Below are positions 1-6,684 of a DNA stretch of 9,031 bases, one piece after another. The translations under genes were made by a program, and so were the position numbers. Under the pieces are notes generated by a model, which ran no database searches, was not told the origin of the DNA, and saw nothing but the letters and a program-made list of their open reading frames with translations. Where the stretch lies: NCBI GenBank assembly GCA_900556615.1, contig USPP01000043.1:1-9031 (forward strand), written 5' to 3'. The DNA comes from an uncultured Eubacteriales bacterium. GTDB lineage: Bacteria > Bacillota > Clostridia > Oscillospirales > CAG-272. The first letter of the stretch is position 1; each line of letters begins with the position of its first letter.

Positions 1-13
1 GAATCGGGTGTTT

Positions 14-43
14 TTGACTCTATTTTCTTTGGATTATTATAAA
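14..43 (+). promoter_or_regulatory. Possible SigA promoter for metH
   Basis: A TTGACT hexamer at 14-19 is followed after 18 nt by TATAAA at 38-43. Each differs from the SigA consensus at one position. Transcription would start near 50 and give a leader of about 170 nt ahead of metH. The spacing is slightly long and the region is AT-rich, so a chance match is possible. The window starts here, so a promoter further upstream cannot be excluded. Confidence 0.35.
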
Positions 44-58
44 TTTAAATGGTCAAAA

Positions 59-164
59 TTGCGGTTTCATCCGCAAAACCCGACTTCGTGGGGCAGTCAC
101 ACTTCCCCGATGCACGGTTCTCAATTGTAAAACGTGGTTTTACAATTGACAAATATACAATTGA
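59..164 (+). promoter_or_regulatory. Structured metH leader with nested palindromes
   Basis: Three hairpins lie in the presumed leader. One has arms 59-64 and 71-76 (TTGCGG/CCGCAA). One is a GGGG/CCCC stem at 90-93 and 105-108. The third is a perfect 13-bp inverted repeat at 121-133 and 137-149 with loop GTG. A further TACAATTGA at 156-164 repeats the right arm of the third hairpin, so the left arm at 121-129 could pair with either copy, giving two exclusive folds just before the ribosome site. I see no S-box, T-box or B12-box consensus. No U-tract follows the 13-bp hairpin, so it is not a plain intrinsic terminator. It may be a regulatory leader or an intergenic palindromic repeat. Confidence 0.5.
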
Positions 165-169
165 AAAAG

Positions 170-226
170 AAAGGATACGGGGAAATGTGCCGTTTTTTGC
201 CAATCACCCCCGCTGTTAAAATATGA
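170..226 (+). CDS. Candidate 13-codon leader ORF coupled to metH
   Basis: A strong ribosome site, AAAGGA at 170-175, sits 9 nt before an ATG at 185-187. That ATG opens a 13-codon ORF reading MCRFLPITPAVKI and ending with TGA at 224-226. The stop overlaps the metH ATG at 223-225 in an ATATGA junction. The metH start has no Shine-Dalgarno of its own (its upstream sequence is CCCGCTGTTAAAAT), so metH translation may depend on termination and reinitiation after this small ORF. The peptide has no run of Met or Cys codons, so it does not resemble a classic attenuation leader. It could also be an accident of an annotated start that is wrong, but the domain match begins right after residue 1 of metH. 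The interval given includes the ribosome site. Confidence 0.45.
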   Translation, partial: KGYGEMCRFLPITPAVKI

Positions 227-2568
227 AAGATTTGAAAATCGCTCTTAAATCGCAAAGATTATTTTTTGACGGAGGTTTCGGAACCGTCTTACAAGGTATG
301 GGGCTGAAAAACGGCATGGCGCCGGAGAATTGGAACATAACCGAGCCGGAAAAGGTTACTTCGGTTCATAGGGCTTATATTGACGCGGGGAGCAACATTA
401 TTACCACCAATACCTTCGGCGTAAACTGCGACAAATATGAGGATTACGCCCATTATATCGCTTCTGCTGTTAGCTGCGCTAAGAAAGCGGCTTTAGGACG
501 GGACGATGTTTATATCGCCTTTGATATGGGACCTACCGGGAGAATGCTTGAACCCCTCGGAGATTTGCCGTTTGAGGAGGCAGTCGGTCTTTATGCTAAA
601 AATGTCAGAGAAGCCGTAAAATACGGTGTAGATTTGATTCTGATCGAGACAATGAACGACTCCTATGAAACAAAGGCAGCCGTTCTTGCCGCAAAAGAGA
701 ATTGCGAGCTTCCGGTTTTTGTCACCAATGCTTACGATAAAAACGGAAAACTGATGACCGGTGCCGATCCGCTTGCTATGATTGCGATGTTGGAGGGGTT
801 GGACGTTGACGCGCTCGGAATGAATTGCTCCTTCGGTCCCGACGTTATGCTTAGCATTATTGACCTTTTTACAGACAACTGCTCTCTCCCCCTGATCGTC
901 AGCCCGAATGCCGGACTTCCTCGTGTTGAGAACGGCAGGACCGTTTACGATATATCGGCAGAGGAATTTGCCGATTATATGCTCAAAATTGCCGAAAAGG
1001 GAGTTAACATTCTGGGAGGCTGCTGCGGAACGACGCCTGAGTATATTGCGACTTCCGTAAGAAAAACGGCGGCAGTCCCCTTTCACGCGCCGGAGAAAAA
1101 GAATATAACGCTTGTTTCTTCCTACACTCATGCCGTACAGGTGGGGAAATATCCCGTTCTGATCGGAGAACGGATCAATCCGACAGGAAAACCGAAGCTC
1201 AAAGAGGCTTTGCGGTCGGGTAATCTGAATTATATTCTGAACGAAGGTATCCGTCAGAGCGAGGCGGGATCTCATATTCTGGATGTAAACGTCGGGCTTC
1301 CCGAAATCGATGAGACGGAAACCATGCGCAAGGTGGTTTCGGCGTTACAATCGGTTACCGATACGCCGCTTCAGCTGGATTCTTCCTCTCCCGCCGTTTT
1401 GGAAAGCGCTATGAGAGTCTATAACGGAAAACCCCTTATTAACTCAGTAAACGGAGACGATGCCAGTATAAATGCAGTCCTCCCTCTTGTAAAGAAATAC
1501 GGCGGTACGATTATCGCCCTGACAATGGACAAAAACGGAATTCCCAAAACGGCGGGGGAACGTGTTGCGATTGCCGAAAAAATAATAGAAAGAGCAAGGG
1601 AATACGGCATTGAGAAAAAGGATATTATTGTCGATCCCTTGTGCCTGACGGTATCTTCCGATACAGCGAACGCCCTGGTCACGCTTGAAGCTGTAAAGCT
1701 TTTGCATGAGAAAAAAATCAAAACAAGTCTCGGCGTCTCCAATATATCCTTCGGCTTGCCGGATCGGGATAAGCTCAACAGCGCCTTTTTCATTTCCGCG
1801 CTGGAAAACGGTCTTGACTGTGCTATTATGAATCCTTTTTCAGTTGGAATGACCGACGCTTACTATGCTTATCGGGTGCTTCACGGCTTAGACAAATCCT
1901 GCGGGGATTATATCAGATATACCGCTTCGGCAGAGTCAAAAAGCTTGCCTGCGTCAGACGCCTCGGAACAAAGAATTTCACTGAAGTCGGCAATTGTCAG
2001 AGGCTTGAAAATCAATGCGGAACAGGCTGTTTCCGTACTTCTGGAAACCGAGGCGCCGCTTGACATTATAAACGGGCATATCATTCCCGCTTTGGAGGAG
2101 GTCGGCAAAAGCTTTGAGGAAAAGCGAAGCTATCTTCCCCAGCTTTTGATGAGCGCCGATGCCGCTGCCGCCGTTTTTGAAAAGGTCAAAGAAAAAATGT
2201 CAAATCATACAGCGGACAACGACAAGAGCATCATTCTCGCCACCGTTAAGGGAGACATACACGATATAGGAAAAAACATTGTCAGAGTTCTTCTTGAAAG
2301 CTACGGCTTCAAGGTGTATGACCTGGGGCGCGACGTCGGAAAAAAAGGTTGCCGAATAGTCGGACTAAGCGCCTTGATGACGACTACGGTCGCGTCTATG
2401 GAGGAAACAATAAAGCAGGTGCATGCCGTTTTCCCCGACGCTAAAGTAATCGTCGGAGGAGCGGTGCTCAATCAGGAGTATGCCGATATGATAAAAGCAG
2501 ATCATTATTGCGCCGACGCAATGGAAACCGTCCGTTATGTTCAAAAGTACTATTCTGGTCTGATATAA
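223..2568 (+). CDS. metH: Cobalamin-dependent methionine synthase, three-domain type
   Basis: Cytosolic enzyme that moves the methyl group of 5-methyltetrahydrofolate to homocysteine through a cobalamin cofactor (EC 2.1.1.13). Seen in the 781 residues: a homocysteine S-methyltransferase barrel (about 1-290) with the zinc ligands Cys202 (MNCSFGP) and Cys267-Cys268 (GGCCGTTP). A pterin-binding barrel follows (about 310-560; GERINPTGK at 315, DVNVGLPEID at 354). Next come a four-helix cap (about 590-660) and a Rossmann-type B12 domain with the cobalt-ligand motif D678-x-H680-x-x-G683, Ser716 in GLSALMTTT and VGGA at 744-747. The C-terminal AdoMet-binding reactivation domain of E. coli MetH is absent, as in many clostridia, where a separate small protein supplies it; none is visible here. 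The B12 domain lacks about 9 residues after Asp704-Val705. The ATG has no Shine-Dalgarno and overlaps the stop of a small leader ORF. Confidence 0.93.
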   Translation: MKDLKIALKSQRLFFDGGFGTVLQGMGLKNGMAPENWNITEPEKVTSVHRAYIDAGSNIITTNTFGVNCDKYEDYAHYIASAVSCAKKAALGRDDVYIAFDMGPTGRMLEPLGDLPFEEAVGLYAKNVREAVKYGVDLILIETMNDSYETKAAVLAAKENCELPVFVTNAYDKNGKLMTGADPLAMIAMLEGLDVDALGMNCSFGPDVMLSIIDLFTDNCSLPLIVSPNAGLPRVENGRTVYDISAEEFADYMLKIAEKGVNILGGCCGTTPEYIATSVRKTAAVPFHAPEKKNITLVSSYTHAVQVGKYPVLIGERINPTGKPKLKEALRSGNLNYILNEGIRQSEAGSHILDVNVGLPEIDETETMRKVVSALQSVTDTPLQLDSSSPAVLESAMRVYNGKPLINSVNGDDASINAVLPLVKKYGGTIIALTMDKNGIPKTAGERVAIAEKIIERAREYGIEKKDIIVDPLCLTVSSDTANALVTLEAVKLLHEKKIKTSLGVSNISFGLPDRDKLNSAFFISALENGLDCAIMNPFSVGMTDAYYAYRVLHGLDKSCGDYIRYTASAESKSLPASDASEQRISLKSAIVRGLKINAEQAVSVLLETEAPLDIINGHIIPALEEVGKSFEEKRSYLPQLLMSADAAAAVFEKVKEKMSNHTADNDKSIILATVKGDIHDIGKNIVRVLLESYGFKVYDLGRDVGKKGCRIVGLSALMTTTVASMEETIKQVHAVFPDAKVIVGGAVLNQEYADMIKADHYCADAMETVRYVQKYYSGLI

Positions 2569-2738
2569 TTTTGTTGGGCACCGTTTCAGCATCGCAAATA
2601 AGACGATACATATAGGAACAAGACTGTATCTTCACATAGATAAAGGCAGTTTAAGACAATCTTGTTTTCCGCCGTTATGTTATTGTTAGCGGCTCAATCA
2701 GCCTTGCAGACAAGGTCTTTACAGATACAAAAATAGGG

Positions 2739-2799
2739 CAAGGATTATAGGCAACACCGCCGGGTGCACGGCTAACGCCTTTGTTGCGCATATGCGGCG
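2739..2799 (+). repeat. Intergenic repeat, copy A
   Basis: Two blocks of this segment recur near the window end. Block 1 (2739-2760, beginning GCAAGG and containing GGCAACACCGC) matches 8855-8878 at about 20 of 24 aligned positions. Block 2 (2781-2799, beginning TTGTTGCG and ending TGCGGCG) matches 8886-8904 at 15 of 19. Order and orientation are the same, and copy A has a longer spacer between the blocks. The alignment was made by eye. The match suggests a dispersed intergenic element or the remnant flank of a mobile element. Confidence 0.5.
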
Positions 2800-2837
2800 T
2801 TTCCTAAAAAATAAGCTTCTTTATTTCTGTCTGCTGA

Positions 2838-2888
2838 ACAAGTCAAAAACGCAGTCGCCATGCGACATTCAGAGCATTTTTGACTTGT
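2838..2888. terminator. Large hairpin between convergent genes, possible bidirectional terminator
   Basis: A perfect 12-bp inverted repeat, ACAAGTCAAAAA (2838-2849) and TTTTTGACTTGT (2877-2888), encloses an inner 5-bp stem GTCGC/GCGAC with loop CAT at 2854-2866. It lies 15 nt past the stop of the minus-strand gene. The outer arms carry A/T runs on both strands, as in bidirectional terminators, but no strong U-tract follows the stem on either strand. It may instead be a palindromic repeat: the TGTCTGCTGAA just before it recurs before another palindrome at 8706. Confidence 0.45.
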
Positions 2889-2903
2889 CTGAGCGCAAGA
2901 TTT

Positions 2904-5003
2904 TTAAGTATCTGTTTTCTTTTTGAGAAGGCAGATATTTTTTTCTTTATCAATCGCCTCCGCTAACCGCTTTCCTGCGCTGCCGTCAATTTCACAGCAG
3001 CCCATTCCCCCGTTTTCCTCAGCAAAGCTTTTCACCTTGGGATCATAGGCAAAAGCAAAAAACGGTTTTCCGGCAGCTTTTGAAAAAACTAAAGCATGAA
3101 GTCTTGTTCCGGCGGTAAACTCCGCTCTGGCGATGATTCCCGCCGCTTCGCGTGCGGAAAGTCTCTCCATAACGGCGGAGCCGGGAATAAGCTCCGATGC
3201 ACAGCGGCAAATTTTCCGATCCGCAATGGGATTCATCATAACAATGACTGTCTTAAGACCGTAATCAGAAGATATTTTTATACATGCCGAGGCGACGGAG
3301 GAAACAAATTCATTGTCATTCTCTCCCGAAGGACGGAGTGATAATACATAATATTTTCCTGTAATACCAAGCTTTTCTAGCAGATATTTCACTCTTCCGT
3401 CATCTGCCGGTATCAGCTCCGAAGCGGGATCCGAAACAGTAAATATTTTATTCGATATTCCTATTTGCTTTAAGATTTCTGATGAATGACGGTCTCTTAC
3501 ACTAATCATATCGGCATTGGAAACAGCCTTTTTTACAAGCATTTTCGATATTTTATGGTGAAGCGGACCGATTCCGTTTGCCAATACCGTGATCTTCATA
3601 CCGAAAACGGCGGCAAGCATAAGAACCGCGCAATAATACAGCACGGATCTCACGCTTGTTACATCCTGAAGCAAACCGCCTCCCCCGAATATCAGTTCAT
3701 CATGCTTTTTCATAGATCGGACTATTCCGAAAAGTGAATATCGGTTTACGGAGGAAACCCCGTAGGAATCGGATGTCGCTTTTTTCGTATGCGACATAAC
3801 CGTGATCGGCGCCAAAGGATGCATTTTTCTGATTGCCGAAATTTCGGCTTCAAGCACCGCCTCATCTCCGAGGTTGCCATAGCCGAAATAACCGCATATC
3901 AAATATCCTCCCTTTTTCCCGGAAACGGCAGGGAGAGAAGAATAGACTCTGAGATAATCGTCGGCGGTTTTTCCGAGAGTATATCCGTCAAGAACCGTTT
4001 CCCTCCCTTCCTCTCCCAATTTTTTCCTTTTCTCCTTTCCCATTATAATCAGACTTTCAAGATCGCTCTTCAGCGTCGGTACATCGGGCATTCTCTCCCC
4101 GCGGCAGCAAAAATTGGTCGCCGCCGCGCGTTTTTTCATCTCTTTTGTATAAATTCCGAGATACCCCTGATTCCCTGACAGTATCGTCGGGAGTCCGCAG
4201 GACATCGCTTCCAATGCAGCGCGGGACACGCCGACAAAAATATTTCCTTTCTTCAGATACGGCAGAATATCACTCTGACTTCCGCACAAGGTAACCGTAC
4301 CCTCTCCGAGCTTCTCATTGACCTCGTCTGCCAATTCGAACAATCTTTTCGCATCGTTTCCGTCCCCGACAAGAGTTAATCTGAGCGTCGGAAAACAACG
4401 CTTCAGTTCTTCCATTGCTTCCGTCAGAAGAAAGGCGGTAAGACTTCTGTCCCGGTCAAAGCGGCTTACATGAATAATATGCAGTAAATCTTCCTTCCCG
4501 CTGTCAAAAGGAGAAAAATAATCGGTATCGATCCCGTTTACAGTAACAGAAATATTATCCGGAAAAACCCTGTAACAGGATATTAAATAATCTTTTATAT
4601 CCTGACTTACCGCAAGTGTTTTTTCTCCCCATACCGTAATGCGACCGAAAATTCCCGGTTTAAAATCAAGGTGCGCGGTCGTCACCAGACGAAAATGCAG
4701 AAAACGCCGCAATATACCGCAAAGGAAAGCCGGTATTCTGGCATGTGCATGAACCACATCGAAATTTTCCCTTTTTATAAGCTTTGCCAAACCGCATAGC
4801 GCCTCTGCTGCCGCAAGGGGAGTTTTTCCGTCAAGCGGAAGAACAATATGCTCGATTCCTTCCCCAAGAAATTCGCTGAGCACACCGCCCGCAGAAGCAA
4901 TCCATATTTTATGTCCTCTCCTCGTCAACTCCGAAGCAAGGCCTGCTATATGAGTTTCTGCACCGCCTATTCCCATGCGCGACGCCGCAAAAAGAATTTT
5001 CAT
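2904..5003 (-). CDS. csaB: GT4-like glycosyltransferase fused to CsaB-like polysaccharide pyruvyl transferase
   Basis: The 699-residue product joins two enzymes. Residues 1-355 look like a GT4 (GT-B) glycosyltransferase: an N-terminal MGIGGAETH sugar-transferase motif at 10-18, DVVHAHAR at 82-89, a VNGID strand-loop, LVGDG at 211-215 and ALEAMSCGLP at 263-272. The usual first Glu of the EX7E motif is replaced (FVGVSRAALE). Residues 366-690 match CsaB-type pyruvyl transferases: LICGYFGYGNLGDEAVLE at 368-385, FGGGGLLQD at 439-447, VRDRHS at 502-507, GTRLHALVFS at 632-641 and AFAYDPKVKSF at 650-660. CsaB adds pyruvate ketals to secondary cell-wall polysaccharide, which in Bacillus and relatives lets SLH proteins bind. 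The start at 5003 gives the normal GT4 N-terminus MKILFAASRMG. An ATG at 5015 and one at 5087 are in frame, but the AGAAAGG site lies only 1 nt before the 5015 codon and 13 nt before 5003. No signal peptide or membrane segment is evident. The gene is divergent from the dockerin operon. Confidence 0.85.
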   Translation of the reverse strand: MKILFAASRMGIGGAETHIAGLASELTRRGHKIWIASAGGVLSEFLGEGIEHIVLPLDGKTPLAAAEALCGLAKLIKRENFDVVHAHARIPAFLCGILRRFLHFRLVTTAHLDFKPGIFGRITVWGEKTLAVSQDIKDYLISCYRVFPDNISVTVNGIDTDYFSPFDSGKEDLLHIIHVSRFDRDRSLTAFLLTEAMEELKRCFPTLRLTLVGDGNDAKRLFELADEVNEKLGEGTVTLCGSQSDILPYLKKGNIFVGVSRAALEAMSCGLPTILSGNQGYLGIYTKEMKKRAAATNFCCRGERMPDVPTLKSDLESLIIMGKEKRKKLGEEGRETVLDGYTLGKTADDYLRVYSSLPAVSGKKGGYLICGYFGYGNLGDEAVLEAEISAIRKMHPLAPITVMSHTKKATSDSYGVSSVNRYSLFGIVRSMKKHDELIFGGGGLLQDVTSVRSVLYYCAVLMLAAVFGMKITVLANGIGPLHHKISKMLVKKAVSNADMISVRDRHSSEILKQIGISNKIFTVSDPASELIPADDGRVKYLLEKLGITGKYYVLSLRPSGENDNEFVSSVASACIKISSDYGLKTVIVMMNPIADRKICRCASELIPGSAVMERLSAREAAGIIARAEFTAGTRLHALVFSKAAGKPFFAFAYDPKVKSFAEENGGMGCCEIDGSAGKRLAEAIDKEKNICLLKKKTDT

Positions 5004-5362
5004 TTTTATGACCATACCTTTCTGCTGAACCGCTTTTGTGACGGTTTCGACTTGATAAAATGACGGGAGCCAACCGTTAAGACGCAAAAGCTGCCTGAAA
5101 AATTTATTTTTCAGACTTACTTTCTCAGGTAAACCTATTTAACCGAATGCATTTATTCTGAGAAAAATTCCTGACCATATCTATGGCAAGCAATTTGCGG
5201 AGCAGGTCCCGACGCATCGGTCTTGCAGTAAAATCCGCATATCCCGCCGGAAATGTTTTTCGACCTCCGGTTTATTATCGTCATATTTCGAACAGATTAA
5301 TTCTTGTAAATAATTATTAACATGGGATTTACAAGAAATTGTTTTTTTGATTGCCATTCTTA
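5004..5362. other. Divergent intergenic region
   Basis: About 360 nt between the GT-CsaB start and the promoter of the dockerin operon. It contains an 8-bp stem CTGAAAAA/TTTTTCAG at 5095-5102/5107-5114 with loop TTTA, which would lie in the 5' leader of the minus-strand gene, and an 11-bp inverted repeat at 5301-5337. A 64-codon minus-strand ORF at 5181-5375 starts with GTG, has no ribosome site and runs into the plus-strand promoter, so I do not annotate it. I could not place a convincing minus-strand promoter. Confidence 0.5.
5301..5337. promoter_or_regulatory. 11-bp inverted repeat upstream of the dockerin-operon promoter
   Basis: TTCTTGTAAAT at 5301-5311 is perfectly inverted as ATTTACAAGAA at 5327-5337, with a 15-nt AT-rich spacer. 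Its centre lies about 44 nt before the -35 box at 5363, near -79 from the expected start site, a usual place for an activator. A run of seven T at 5342-5348 follows the right arm, so a weak terminator read on the plus strand is the alternative. No known regulator consensus is recognised. Confidence 0.4.
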
Positions 5363-5391
5363 TTGACAAAACCACCCGTTCATTGTATAAT
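5363..5391 (+). promoter_or_regulatory. Perfect-consensus SigA promoter of the dockerin/cohesin operon
   Basis: TTGACA at 5363-5368 and TATAAT at 5386-5391 match the SigA consensus at all twelve positions with an ideal 17-nt spacer. The expected start is near 5398, giving a 67-nt leader before the ATG at 5465. A 6-bp stem TGCCGG/CCGGCA sits in the leader at 5422-5427/5435-5440, just ahead of the ribosome site. A full-consensus promoter implies strong or mainly repressor-controlled expression. Confidence 0.88.
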
Positions 5392-5464
5392 TTAAATAGT
5401 TTAGTTCAGCAGTCCCGCACTTGCCGGAAACGTGCCGGCACAATTCGGAAGGGGAGGAAATTAT

Positions 5465-6667
5465 ATGAAATTTAGGAAAACGTCAGCAGTCCTTCTTGCC
5501 GTTCTTATGGCAATATTTTCGGTGCCTGCTCCGGCGGTATCTGCCGAAACCGGAGTCGTTTTTTCTTTGTCGTGCAGTCTTGGCGAAGAGGAAAGTCCAG
5601 AGCTTGGAGACACCGTCACTTATACGGTCGGAATAACAAAAAACAGCGGATTCTGTGTAGGTACGATGTTTTTTATGCCCTCTGACAACCTTACCTACCT
5701 TTCCTCCACGCTTCTGGGAAAGGATTGCGAAGCAAAGCAGGCTGTTACAGGAGATAATACCGGAGCCTGGGGCATTGTCTATATGCTTTCAAACTATTCA
5801 ATGACAACTGAAAATTTTTGTACAATGACATTTAGGGTTGACGGTACAGAAGATATTTCAATCGATTTTTACGCATACCAGCTAAAACACAGCAGTGATC
5901 TTGTAAACGATATCCCCACCTCTGTACTTCCTTCCTCAACTATCACCCATACTGTGGTTACACCGGACAAGCCTGCCGTCACGACCACCGTCCTTCCCGG
6001 TGCCGTACTCGGCCAAAGATACTCTTTTCCTCTTGAGGCAAACCGCGACGATTATATTTCATGGGAAGTCACGTCAGGCAGTCTGCCGGATGGTCTTGAG
6101 CTTCTCAACGACGGAACGCTTTTGGGAATACCGACAGAATTCGGAGAGTTTACGTTCGGAGTCAAGGTATCCATCCTTGATACGATAAGCTCAGATGAAG
6201 CAAATTTTACGCTGACTGTACTCGAAAAGCCTAAGAAGTTAGAGCTTACCGATACAAGCAAATACATCATAACCGAGGAAGCTTACATAACTAAAGTCGT
6301 TGCCGAAACAAAATATTCCGATTTTATAGGGAACTTTCTTAATGCGGAGTATGTCAAAATTTATGACGGAAACGGAAACGAAGTTACCGATGAAAGCACT
6401 TACATCGGAACAGGCTTCACGGTCAAGCTTATGGACGGCGAAACCGCGGTAGATTCCGCTGAGGTCGTGGTTTTGGGAGATATAAACGGCGACGGGAATA
6501 TAAGCTCGGTCGATTACCTTCGGCTGCGAGCCTATTTCAGCGAAAGCTTTGAACTCACAGGAGCTTATCTCTCAGCAGCTCATGTTGCCGGAAATGAGAA
6601 TGTCACATCTGTTGACTATCTGAGACTTCGTGCTTATTTCAACGGAGATTACAATATTTATAACTGA
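5465..6667 (+). CDS. Secreted dockerin protein with cohesin-like and Ig-like modules
   Basis: Residues 1-27 form a signal peptide (KFRK, hydrophobic core, AVSA cleavage site) on a 400-residue protein. Residues 30-165 look like a diverged cohesin-type beta-sandwich (LGDTVTYTVGI at 47-57) and hold four cysteines (37, 64, 88, 119). Residues 168-254 resemble a putative Ig (He_PIG) domain, with LPDGLELLNDGTLLGIPTEFGEFTF-type spacing at 207-231. Residues 258-337 match the small module that often precedes dockerins in clostridial proteins. Residues 338-398 are a type I dockerin: a good first calcium loop (D339, N341, D343, G344, I346, D350) and a degenerate second loop (H373, A375, N377, E378, D384), each followed by the same YLRLRAYF helix. 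No catalytic domain is visible. The start at 5465 is chosen for its GGGGAGGA ribosome site at 5451-5458, 6 nt away; an earlier in-frame ATG at 5432 would spoil the signal peptide. First gene of a two-gene operon. Function unknown; a structural or adhesive part is likely. Confidence 0.87.
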   Translation: MKFRKTSAVLLAVLMAIFSVPAPAVSAETGVVFSLSCSLGEEESPELGDTVTYTVGITKNSGFCVGTMFFMPSDNLTYLSSTLLGKDCEAKQAVTGDNTGAWGIVYMLSNYSMTTENFCTMTFRVDGTEDISIDFYAYQLKHSSDLVNDIPTSVLPSSTITHTVVTPDKPAVTTTVLPGAVLGQRYSFPLEANRDDYISWEVTSGSLPDGLELLNDGTLLGIPTEFGEFTFGVKVSILDTISSDEANFTLTVLEKPKKLELTDTSKYIITEEAYITKVVAETKYSDFIGNFLNAEYVKIYDGNGNEVTDESTYIGTGFTVKLMDGETAVDSAEVVVLGDINGDGNISSVDYLRLRAYFSESFELTGAYLSAAHVAGNENVTSVDYLRLRAYFNGDYNIYN

Positions 6668-6684
6668 TTTGGAAGGTATGAAAA

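Larger units (their letters stand above)
2569..2903. other. Gene-free convergent spacer rich in hairpins
   Basis: This 335-nt stretch separates the converging ends of metH and the GT-CsaB gene. I find no convincing ORF. It holds a 7-bp stem with a G-U pair at 2671-2677/2687-2693, a 5-bp stem at 2702-2706/2711-2715 followed by TCTTT, one copy of a short intergenic repeat at 2739-2799, a 10-bp self-complementary CGCATATGCG at 2787-2796, and a large hairpin at 2838-2888. Any of the small stems might help end metH transcription, but none is a textbook terminator. Confidence 0.6.

Noticed and set aside
1..42. Open plus-strand frame from the window edge to TAA at 40-42
   Set aside because: Only 13 codons are visible, so it could be the tail of an upstream gene or chance; it also overlaps the possible promoter. 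Not enough to call.
146..174. TTGACA at 146-151 as a metH promoter
   Set aside because: The hexamer is perfect but is part of the 13-bp palindrome, and the matching -10 position reads as purine-rich ribosome-site sequence.
50..222. SAM, cobalamin or T-box riboswitch before metH
   Set aside because: The gene makes such a switch likely, but I find no S-box core, B12 box or T-box sequence; only palindromes and a leader ORF are visible.
493..1275. 260-codon ORF on the minus strand inside metH
   Set aside because: It lies fully within a well-supported gene on the other strand, has no recognisable domain and has a composition typical of an antisense shadow.
2569..2903. CRISPR array or tRNA in the convergent spacer
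   Set aside because: The repeats are not regularly spaced or numerous, and no cloverleaf with a T-loop consensus is visible.
5004..5087. Longer GT-CsaB N-terminus from 5087
   Set aside because: The extra 28 residues do not fit the GT4 fold, whose first strand starts at MKILFAASRMG; no ribosome site supports the earlier start.
5181..5375. 64-codon minus-strand ORF in the divergent region
   Set aside because: GTG start without a ribosome site, no family resemblance, and it overlaps the perfect SigA promoter of the opposite operon.
5432..5464. Upstream ATG at 5432 as the start of the dockerin gene
   Set aside because: It adds 11 residues including charged and Gly-rich ones before the signal peptide and has no ribosome site; the 5465 start has a strong one.
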